Below, piece after piece: positions 14,301 through 19,840 of a stretch of 22,675 nt of DNA. Made by a program: the position numbers and the translations under genes. This DNA comes from a virus. The stretch lies in IMG/VR virus record IMGVR_UViG_3300031507_000241, positions 1-22,675 of that record. One strand, written 5' to 3'. The notes under the pieces are model-generated. The model searched no databases. It saw nothing but the letters and a program-made list of their open reading frames with translations, and had not been told where the DNA came from. How positions within the stretch are numbered: position 1 is the first letter of the stretch; each line of letters begins with the position of its first letter.

Positions 14301-16595
14301 GCTATTCAGACGCTCGGTGTAGGTATGGGTGCGTCATGGGCAGTTTCAGCAGGCTCAGCAACGTGGTCGTCAGGCATCCTGTACATCTACTACGTTGCGG
14401 GAGCCTCAACACTGTCTTCGACGACTGCGTTGGCTACTGCTCTTGCTTCAACGTCGAACATCATCGTTGCTACATACCGTGGCGGCACGAACCTCGAAGT
14501 CGGCAACGGTCGTGCGTACCTAGATGGTTCGTTTGTCATCGCCGGTACCGTAGCTGCTTCTGCAATCGTTACTGGCTCGCTGACTTCTGCCTCAGGTGTA
14601 TTCGGTTCGCTGGGCATCACCAACGCGTCGATTGCCAATCTCGACGGCGGCAAGATCACTGCGAACACGGTCACAGCAGCGCAGATCAACTCGAACGGTC
14701 TGACGATCAAGGACACACTCGGCAACGTCATCCTCAGCGCTGGCACGAACATCCCCACGGATGCTGCTACTGCTGGTGGTTGGAACCCTCAGTTCAGTGA
14801 CTGGACAGGCACATACCCAACTGGCTGGACTCTTTGGACCGGCACAACGGTCATCAAGGAAACGTCGCTTGTCCGTACTGGCCCGTTCGCTGCAAAGTGG
14901 ACTACTGGTGGTGTTGACAGCGGCATGTACCGTCAAGAGTCGTATTCAGTACCGAAAGCTGCTGGCACGTTTGTTCAGGGTGCGGTTGACATGTACGTTG
15001 TCTCATCGTCCAGCGCTGGTACCCCAGGTCTGCTTGTCCGTCTGTTTACCAATGCAGCTCTGACGACCTTCGTAGACAACGTTGTTCCGATTCCTTCGAC
15101 AACATCCGGTGTCTGGCAGCGCGTTCCGTTCACAGCCCGTGCGGGCAACGTTCCCGTCTACGGCCTGATCATCTATGTGATGGCTGCTTGGGCTGGGTTC
15201 AGTGGCGGCACGTGGAATGGCACTGTCGTGTTCGACAACCTGACATTCGACTATCGCGACGGCTCGACAGACAACACGCAAGTGACAGTCAACGCCAACG
15301 GCACGCTGTCAGGCGCTGGTGGCGGTACGGTCACGATCGGCGGTCTCGGCTACACAGGTGATCTCAACGCCAGCTCCGACATCCAGCTCTACCAAAGCGT
15401 TGGAGCCGGACACACCGTCACCGGCAACACCATTGCTAACCTGTCCAACTCAAGCTGGACAAGCAGCGTCGCATCAAGGAACGCACAGACCGGCGCCGCC
15501 TACTGTGCCTTCAGTCCTGCCACAGGGGCGTACTACATCGCTGGTCTAAGCACAACACAGACGGTCACCGCACCTAACATGGCGTACTCGGTGATCACGC
15601 GCGCTGACGGCAACATCAGCTCTCGCGAAAACGGGGCCACCGAAACCGCACTTGGCACCTATGTCGTTGGTGATGTGATTGGCATCGAGTACGACGGCTC
15701 GAACGTTCGGTATCTGAAGAATGGGGCGGTGCTGCGCACGATTACAGCAGCAGCCAATCAAGTCTTGTACTTCGAGGCATCGGTCATCGGTAACTCGATC
15801 TCTGGTTGCCGCTTCGGCCCACTAACCAGCAACAACTGGGTGAGCGTGGGTGGCACTGGAAAGCCAACGGACAACGCCACTCGCGATGTATCGCTGGTGC
15901 CGCGTGTTTCCTGCTATGTGACTGGCAACACGATTGGCAAGGCCGGTGGCTCTGCTGCCTGGGACAGCGATGTCTACAGCACAAACCCAATCGGCTCAGG
16001 CTGCGTGGCCTACGCAACCGTTGCATCAACAGGGTGGAACATCATGTTCGGCCTGAACACCGACCCAACGACGGATGCGAACTACACGTCCATCGACTAC
16101 GCGATGTACTTCGACGCTGGTGGCAACGTTTCCAAGTACGAATCCGGTGTCGGTACCGCAATGGGTACCTACACAGCTGGCTCTACAGGAGCCGTGATGT
16201 ACGACGGCTCATACGTGCGCTACTTCTTGAACGGTACACAGATCGGCTTTACGTACATTGGTGGTATTAGCAACGCGTACTACTTCGACTCGTCGTTCTA
16301 CACGGTTGGCGGTCAACTGACCAACGTTCGCTTCCTGCCCGTTGGTAACGCATCAGCTGTGCAGGTCGGTCAGCCGATCACCTCAGGTCTCGCCTCGACC
16401 TTCATTGCATCTGCTGCAATCGGTCTCGCTCAGATCAACACTGCCTCGTTCGGCTCGCTGTCCGCTCTAAGCGCAACGATTGGCACGCTGCGTACAGCGA
16501 CTTCTGGTGCTCGAACAGAAATCTACGACAACGTAATCAAGATCTATGACGCCTCGAACGTGCTGCGGGTCAAGATCGGCAACCTGGCGCTCTAA
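11391..16595 (+). CDS. J: Tail tip / host specificity protein, lambda J-like
   Basis: A 1734-residue protein. Residues 1-620 are the J core: a Gly-rich start (GAGGGGGDAHTPVDSPNSLL), a VMFLTSDGEIQGL strand, WTNNPAWVLYDLLTNTTHGM and GMEPGEVIKIADTDYG. Residues about 625-940 hold three fibronectin-III-like domains. About 945-1120 is a DUF1983-like stem (FGSLGITNASIANLDGGKIT). About 1129-1290 is a jelly-roll, carbohydrate-binding-like domain (GGWNPQFSDWTGTYPTGWT ... VFDNLTFDY). About 1341-1483 and 1510-1653 are two related lectin/SPRY-like domains. Residues 1657-1734 return to the J C-terminal stem (ATIGTLRTATSGARTEIYDN). J forms the trimeric tip that meets the receptor. The lectin pair and jelly roll interrupt the stem and are the likely receptor-binding parts. 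Confidence 0.93.
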   Translation: MKNDIEQILGAGGGGGDAHTPVDSPNSLLSLTTARVMFLTSDGEIQGLADQTNKLKSVYLNNVPAMNADGTLNFASVIVDERYGLPSQSVIPGFPSVSSAFNIGTKITVSAPVIYTSSTSAVDAIRVSIRFPALFTQQTNGDTTGATVNFQIYTALGAGSYSLIKDVTKTDKCTSPADVDYLINRPSGSGTWSVKVVRVTADNVSTTLANDIYFQVSNELQYAVLPYNNRAVIGLTVTAAATGTTYPLVSFDLYGLKVKVPSNYNPVTRVYSGTWSGTFASSKQWTNNPAWVLYDLLTNTTHGMGLAASDIDQYSFYDAAVYNDGLVPALVNGSVSGTEPRYVFNYQLMAQDSAWQTIQNIAASFGAVVYTSGNRAKLVQDRPTGFSRLITNSNVEDGVFEYTSSQLNTRQSACKVYWNDPSQNYLSIPAYYEDAAGTTRYGLAVQTVTGLGITSEGQALRLAKWHVDTSLNNTDAVVFKVGFANAGMEPGEVIKIADTDYGQTLDLEAKVVSTTTSTVTFDRTINVTSGMVMDIVGSDGTTIYTRTITSTGALVTVSFSGAAIAVSTNADVVFTGAVSPRLFKITDVKEDGPGHYTVSAVSYDPNKFGRVDSTPTGIVPTFQAPALIPSAVLNLAFREGSTNNNGVIQRSLMVSWSRPVTGTVKDYLLRYRRANTSWVEVYVNASSYQLDNVLEGQYDVQVFPRTTINSMGPLATGSYTITSAGGGTTLLNAPTALALIGGGTSFSGQDINFTWTNPSTNASIAATLKDFEVRFIETTGSTTVRTVYLPYVNAGASQTGSYTYAMNNADGGPRRTVQVQVRCRDSNNNLSNPVTATFSNPAPAVVTPTISSGIGTTFIKMTRPADPDFQAFLLWGSTTSGFTPALGNLIYEGDGSSFTHAGLTDSTTWYYKAAAYDLFGKDYAGTGLNVSTQVSATTSAGANVNEYELNGVTWTPNSPLTNQVAWSACTAIQTLGVGMGASWAVSAGSATWSSGILYIYYVAGASTLSSTTALATALASTSNIIVATYRGGTNLEVGNGRAYLDGSFVIAGTVAASAIVTGSLTSASGVFGSLGITNASIANLDGGKITANTVTAAQINSNGLTIKDTLGNVILSAGTNIPTDAATAGGWNPQFSDWTGTYPTGWTLWTGTTVIKETSLVRTGPFAAKWTTGGVDSGMYRQESYSVPKAAGTFVQGAVDMYVVSSSSAGTPGLLVRLFTNAALTTFVDNVVPIPSTTSGVWQRVPFTARAGNVPVYGLIIYVMAAWAGFSGGTWNGTVVFDNLTFDYRDGSTDNTQVTVNANGTLSGAGGGTVTIGGLGYTGDLNASSDIQLYQSVGAGHTVTGNTIANLSNSSWTSSVASRNAQTGAAYCAFSPATGAYYIAGLSTTQTVTAPNMAYSVITRADGNISSRENGATETALGTYVVGDVIGIEYDGSNVRYLKNGAVLRTITAAANQVLYFEASVIGNSISGCRFGPLTSNNWVSVGGTGKPTDNATRDVSLVPRVSCYVTGNTIGKAGGSAAWDSDVYSTNPIGSGCVAYATVASTGWNIMFGLNTDPTTDANYTSIDYAMYFDAGGNVSKYESGVGTAMGTYTAGSTGAVMYDGSYVRYFLNGTQIGFTYIGGISNAYYFDSSFYTVGGQLTNVRFLPVGNASAVQVGQPITSGLASTFIASAAIGLAQINTASFGSLSALSATIGTLRTATSGARTEIYDNVIKIYDASNVLRVKIGNLAL
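15411..16350 (+). repeat. Duplicated lectin-like domain inside J
   Basis: Two copies of about 145 residues, offset by about 170. Copy A has VTGNTIANLSNSSWTSSV and YDGSNVRYLKNG (Y at 1434); copy B has VTGNTIGKAGGSAAWDSDV and YDGSYVRYFLNG (Y at 1604). Both have a GTY turn before the YDG motif (ALGTYVVGD and AMGTYTAGS). The layout resembles SPRY/concanavalin-type sandwiches in phage tip proteins. Copy B has more of the usual family features (MFGLNTDPTTD, YTSIDYAMY, YESG). Confidence 0.78.
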
Positions 16596-16597
16596 CG

Positions 16598-16891
16598 ATG
16601 GCAACTGGCATTCAAGTTTTCTCGAGCGCTGGCGTGACGATGATCGACACGCAGGATCGACTTGCGAATTACATCGCAACGTTCACGCTGAGCGCGTCAC
16701 CGTCGACCAACAGCGGAACGATCAGCGTATCGGGTATGGCTAACGACGGCACTTGGTTCGTCTACTCGAACCTTGGAACTGCTGGAGCGAGCGCTGACGT
16801 GTACATCACCATCAACTCTGGCAGCTTCACTTGGACTCGGTACGACAACGTCGGCACCTTGACTACCAAGATTACCGTAATGAGGACCTAA
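16598..16891 (+). CDS. Small J-associated tail protein, 97 residues
   Basis: Begins two bases after the J stop. The N-terminus (GIQVFSSAGVTMIDTQDRLA) matches, in spacing, the start of the next gene (GIQVTNASGILQIDETYRR), so the two share a short beta domain. The remainder is a small beta-rich fold (TWFVYSNLGTAGASADVYIT). Proteins with this start lie right behind J in other phages and are likely tip or fibre accessories. Exact role unknown. Confidence 0.7.
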   Translation: MATGIQVFSSAGVTMIDTQDRLANYIATFTLSASPSTNSGTISVSGMANDGTWFVYSNLGTAGASADVYITINSGSFTWTRYDNVGTLTTKITVMRT

Positions 16892-16893
16892 CC

Positions 16894-17595
16894 ATGTCAA
16901 GCGGTATTCAAGTCACCAACGCCAGCGGCATTCTGCAGATTGATGAGACGTATCGACGCCTGCTCAAGGTTGCCAGCGGCACCTGCACAACGCTCAGCGG
17001 CTCAGGCACTAACGTCATCTCATTCACCGCGCAGACGACCTGTGCACCTTTGATCTTTTTCCGACCAGCATCTGATGGCGTGTACGTGGGTCCGAACACC
17101 TTCAACAACAACAGCTTCTCGGTTCAGAACAACGGGAACTTCGACTGGGTGGTCTATGGGCTTGATAGCCCTGTTGCCCTGGACGGCACAACGATGGGTA
17201 TGCAGGTCTTCGATACCAGCGGCAGCACGATCTACGACAGTCGGTACGAAGGTGTTCGCATTCAGAGCACATACACAGTCACGCAGCCGTATCCTGACTC
17301 GTACCTGATCGGTGCTCCCGGTGCGGGCAACTGTGCCTACCCGTACACCTACACCTTTACGGGATGGGGTGCAAAGCCGTGGATTTGCCTCAATGGTTTG
17401 TTCTGGCTCGATGACGGCAACTCGTCAACGATCTGTGCAACTACCAGCGGCACTAACGCAATCATCATCAACTGCGGCTGCATCTTGTCCGGCACCGCTT
17501 GGTCGATGTACACAAACAACGGCAGCAGTGGCTCCTACACACGCTCATACCCAGGCGGTGTTCTGCGTGTCCCAGTTGCTCGCCGCGACTTCTAA
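16894..17595 (+). CDS. J-associated tail protein, cysteine-containing
   Basis: Start chosen at ATG 16894, two bases after the previous stop and preceded by TGAGGA; a longer frame from 16831 overlaps the previous gene and adds a segment unlike the paralogous start. The 233-residue product opens MSSGIQVTNASGILQIDE, paralogous to the protein before it, and continues with a beta-rich body with many aromatics (PYTYTFTGWGAKPWICLNGL) and seven Cys, unusual in this window. It ends GGVLRVPVARRDF. Similar proteins follow J in many siphophages without a proven role; a tail-tip decoration or fibre-attachment part is inferred. A weak late-promoter-like motif follows its stop. Confidence 0.78.
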   Translation: MSSGIQVTNASGILQIDETYRRLLKVASGTCTTLSGSGTNVISFTAQTTCAPLIFFRPASDGVYVGPNTFNNNSFSVQNNGNFDWVVYGLDSPVALDGTTMGMQVFDTSGSTIYDSRYEGVRIQSTYTVTQPYPDSYLIGAPGAGNCAYPYTYTFTGWGAKPWICLNGLFWLDDGNSSTICATTSGTNAIIINCGCILSGTAWSMYTNNGSSGSYTRSYPGGVLRVPVARRDF

Positions 17596-17601
17596 GTACC
17601 A

Positions 17602-17608
17602 GTAAATA
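17602..17608 (+). promoter_or_regulatory. Weak late-promoter-like motif (GTAAATA)
   Basis: AGTAAATAAG lies in the 32-base gap between two tail genes, 19 bases before ATG 17628. It differs from the window's other copies by G for A at the first position of the heptamer. The following leader AACAACAAGGA resembles that of the tube gene, which favours a real but weaker site. Confidence 0.4.
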
Positions 17609-17627
17609 AGAACAACAAGGACCACAC

Positions 17628-18062
17628 ATGGCCATTCTCAAATCAATCGAAACCCCACAAGGCGTCATCGGCACGTACCACAAGATCGTCAATGCGCAGA
17701 TCAGCATTCCGAACAGCTCCATTGAGATCACTTGGAACATCTACGCGAGCCCCGAAGCACGCGAAGCAGGTAAGAACATCCTGTGGCAAGAGCGAGAGAC
17801 GATCCCCTTCAGTGACTTGACAGTTGATCCTCGCGTTGGACTGTACGAACTGCTGGCAAATCGCTTCGGCTCAGCGCTGTCTGGTGGTATGGGTGATGAG
17901 GGTCAAAAGCCTGCAAGTACCGAGATGGCTTTGACCAGCGCAGCACAAGTTGCGCCGGTCGCTGAAGTCGTTGAACCAGAAGTGATCGTCCCCGAAGTGT
18001 TGGTGACAGACTCAGCTGGCGTGCTGATGCGGGTTGGTGGCTCTCCGTTTTCCGATAAATAA
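17628..18062 (+). CDS. Small virion-associated protein, unknown function
   Basis: A 144-residue protein. The first 80 residues form a compact beta/alpha unit (IETPQGVIGTYHKIVNAQIS, then SSIEITWNIYASPEAREAG) that resembles small proteins near the tail tip of many phages: a strand pair, a 'YxSxEAxxxGK' helix, and a helix ending YELL. Residues about 90-125 are a flexible A/V/P/E-rich linker. The last 20 residues (SAGVLMRVGGSPFSDK) have no known match. Good leader (AACAACAAGGA). The stop codon overlaps the next late-promoter motif (GATAAATAA). Function not recognised. Confidence 0.75.
   Translation: MAILKSIETPQGVIGTYHKIVNAQISIPNSSIEITWNIYASPEAREAGKNILWQERETIPFSDLTVDPRVGLYELLANRFGSALSGGMGDEGQKPASTEMALTSAAQVAPVAEVVEPEVIVPEVLVTDSAGVLMRVGGSPFSDK
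18055..18061 (+). promoter_or_regulatory. T4-type late promoter motif overlapping a stop codon
   Basis: GATAAATAA encodes Asp-Lys-stop at the end of the preceding gene and matches the late core ATAAATA. It is 19 bases before the next ATG, with the leader GGGAAACAAGGAATCAAC between. Coding constraint partly explains it, so it is less certain than the fully intergenic copies. Confidence 0.5.
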
Positions 18063-18080
18063 GGGAAACAAGGAATCAAC

Positions 18081-18452
18081 ATGAGCAATCAACTTGACAT
18101 CGCAATCGACCAGGGCAGTTCGCTGCTTTACACGTTCACCCTGACGGATACGTCTGGTGCGGCTTACCCATTGACCAGCTTCGACGCTCGGCTTCAGGTT
18201 CGTCGCACATACGGCGATACGAACATCCTGATCAACTGCACGCTGGCAAATTCCAAGCTAGTCCTGACCAATGCTGCTTCAGGCATCTTGAGTCTCGTTT
18301 TGGAACCAGCAGACACGTCGTCTATCCGCTTCAACAGCAAGGAAGACGACACTTTGGACTGCGTGTATGACCTCGAAGTCATTCGCCCCGATGGCAAGAC
18401 GTACAAGCCAGCGAAGGGCAGCTTCACGATTGCTCGCGAAGTAACGCGCTAA
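18081..18452 (+). CDS. Small beta-sandwich virion protein (baseplate/fibre-adaptor-like)
   Basis: A 123-residue all-beta protein with a pattern common in phages: LDIAIDQGSSLLYTFTLTD, YPLTSFDARLQVRRT, a GILSLVLEPADTSSI segment and VYDLEVIRPDGKTYKPAKGS, ending in FTIAREVTR. This layout resembles the N-terminal domain of upper baseplate (BppU-like) proteins and many short phage proteins found before fibre genes. It could link fibres to the tail tip. Preceded by AACAAGGAATC; a late-promoter motif lies just upstream and another follows 22 bases after its stop. Confidence 0.75.
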   Translation: MSNQLDIAIDQGSSLLYTFTLTDTSGAAYPLTSFDARLQVRRTYGDTNILINCTLANSKLVLTNAASGILSLVLEPADTSSIRFNSKEDDTLDCVYDLEVIRPDGKTYKPAKGSFTIAREVTR

Positions 18453-18473
18453 ACACAGGCTGCACGGTTCTCC

Positions 18474-18480
18474 ATAAATA
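18474..18480 (+). promoter_or_regulatory. T4-type late promoter motif
   Basis: CATAAATAG, identical to the copies before the coat and tube genes, is in the intergenic gap 55 bases before the preferred ATG at 18535. The coat and tube genes show the same motif-gene-hairpin arrangement. Confidence 0.65.
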
Positions 18481-18534
18481 GAAGCAGCGCCCGTGAAGGG
18501 CAAACAACTGCTTCTACATCTCTGGAGACATCCC

Positions 18535-18936
18535 ATGCCTGCATCAACATACCTCGCAAACAAGCTGCTTGAACACCAAGTCGGCAAGACTGCATTCACC
18601 ATGCCAACCGTATACGTGGGCCTGAGCTCCACGACTCCTACGCTGGCCGGCGCGAACATCACCGAACCTTCAACAGGTGGCTACGCTCGTGTCACTACTT
18701 CTGGTGCTTCATGGGGCTCTGCTGCAGCTGGTTCGATCACGAACGCTGCTGTACTGACGTTCCCTGCTGCAACCGCCGACTACCTCGCCGGCGCGAACTT
18801 GACCTACGGCATCGTCTATGACGCCGTGACTGCCGGCAACGTGCTTGGCTACGGTGTTCTCACTGTTCCGAAGAACGTGCTGAACGGCGATACCGCATCT
18901 ATCGCAATCGGTCAGCTCACGATCACGATCAGCTAA
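18535..18936 (+). CDS. Small phage tail-fibre-like / decoration-like protein
   Basis: The start is set at ATG 18535, six bases after TGGAGA; the longer frame from GTG 18493 lacks a ribosome site and adds residues unlike the family. The 133-residue product begins MPASTYLANKLLEHQVGKTA and continues FTMPTVYVGLSSTTPT, GGYARVTTSGASWG, TNAAVLTFPAAT and NLTYGIVYDAVTAGN. I recall this as a common phage family usually labelled tail fibre protein or hypothetical, with a jelly-roll-like all-beta fold. It has its own late-promoter motif upstream and a hairpin downstream, like coat and tube genes, so high copy number is plausible. Function is unproven. Confidence 0.8.
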   Translation: MPASTYLANKLLEHQVGKTAFTMPTVYVGLSSTTPTLAGANITEPSTGGYARVTTSGASWGSAAAGSITNAAVLTFPAATADYLAGANLTYGIVYDAVTAGNVLGYGVLTVPKNVLNGDTASIAIGQLTITIS

Positions 18937-18946
18937 TCGCATAACG

Positions 18947-18973
18947 GGTGGAGACACCTGTTCTCCACCTTGT
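18947..18973 (+). terminator. Hairpin, probable weak terminator
   Basis: GGTGGAGA (18947-18954) pairs perfectly with TCTCCACC (18962-18969) around a 7-base loop, 11 bases after the stop. The tail is only TTGTT, so termination may be partial. A second small hairpin (GGGC 18977-18980 with GCCC 18985-18988) follows, before the next ribosome site. Confidence 0.6.
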
Positions 18974-19006
18974 TCAGGGCTAAGGCCCGCAAAACAAGGA
19001 GCCGTT

Positions 19007-19831
19007 ATGGCCATTGCTACTCTCGACCAATACATCGCTTCAGCGAAGCAACAAGTTGCGCTGACAAAGAACGTCGCTCGCACAACAACAGCGAATACGT
19101 GGTTCTCTGTGTTCGACCTCGCTGGTAACCCAGGTGCAGGTGCGCTCGCAGGCACAAGCACGACTGCCGGTATCCTCCAAACGTCAGGTACGCAGGGCTA
19201 CCCAGCCCTCAATGCGTTCGGTGGCTCAGCTACTGGCTACTTGACCAACGTTGACTTCGGCAACACCGTAGCCGCTCGAATGATGGTCTATGACACCCTG
19301 TGGAAGGGTGGTGCCTACACATTCAACAGCGGCACAACTACTCTGTCAGCCCAACCTTCGTACTCAGGTCGTGTTCCAAGCGGTACTGACTTCACCAACA
19401 CACAGATTTGGATTGAAGTCTCAACTGCGTTCGTCACCGGTACGTCTTGGACGATCGGTGTCACGTACACCAGCCACAACGGTACCGCAGCACGCACATC
19501 CATCGTCTCAGCAGCACAAGCTGCTGCCGGTCTGACCCAGGGCAAGATGTTCCAACTGGCACTTCAAACAGGTGACTCCGGCGTTCAAAAGATCGAGTCG
19601 GTCATCTGCTCGAACGGCGGTACTGCGATGACTGCCGGTGCGGTCAATGTGCTCGTCATTCGTCCGCTGTGGTCGGGCCGCTGCCGTGTGATCAATGATG
19701 GTGATGTTCACGCACTCGACAAGACCGGCATGCCCATCGTGTTCGCCACGTCTGCGCTCACACTCGCTGTCAACCCAGATGGCGGCTTGACTGGCATCCC
19801 TGAACTGTTGCTCGAAATCGCTAACAACTAA
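19007..19831 (+). CDS. Conserved phage structural-type protein, unknown role
   Basis: A 274-residue protein: MAIATLDQYIASAKQQVALT, TWFSVFDLAGNPGAGALAGT, GYPALNAFGG, QPSYSGRVPSGTDF, TQIWIEVSTAF, GDSGVQKIESV, NVLVIRPLWSGRCRV and a C-terminal GIPELLLEIANN. I recall this pattern from many phages of Proteobacteria, where it lies among tail or neck genes and is generally annotated only as a phage or capsid-associated structural protein. The sequence looks mostly beta with small helices, no signal peptide and no catalytic motif. Its leader (AACAAGGAGCC, 18993-19003) is the same 11-mer as in the tube gene leader. It ends 9 bases before the repeat-protein gene, so the two may work together in the virion. 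Confidence 0.75.
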   Translation: MAIATLDQYIASAKQQVALTKNVARTTTANTWFSVFDLAGNPGAGALAGTSTTAGILQTSGTQGYPALNAFGGSATGYLTNVDFGNTVAARMMVYDTLWKGGAYTFNSGTTTLSAQPSYSGRVPSGTDFTNTQIWIEVSTAFVTGTSWTIGVTYTSHNGTAARTSIVSAAQAAAGLTQGKMFQLALQTGDSGVQKIESVICSNGGTAMTAGAVNVLVIRPLWSGRCRVINDGDVHALDKTGMPIVFATSALTLAVNPDGGLTGIPELLLEIANN

Positions 19832-19840
19832 AGGGCTGAC

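Noticed and set aside
16831-16893. Longer N-terminus for the gene ending at 17595
   Set aside because: It would overlap the previous gene by 61 bases; ATG 16894 gives an N-terminus paralogous to its neighbour and has TGAGGA upstream.
18493-18534. GTG 18493 as start of the gene ending at 18936
   Set aside because: No ribosome site and unusual N-terminal residues; ATG 18535 has TGGAGA at good spacing and matches the family's typical beginning.
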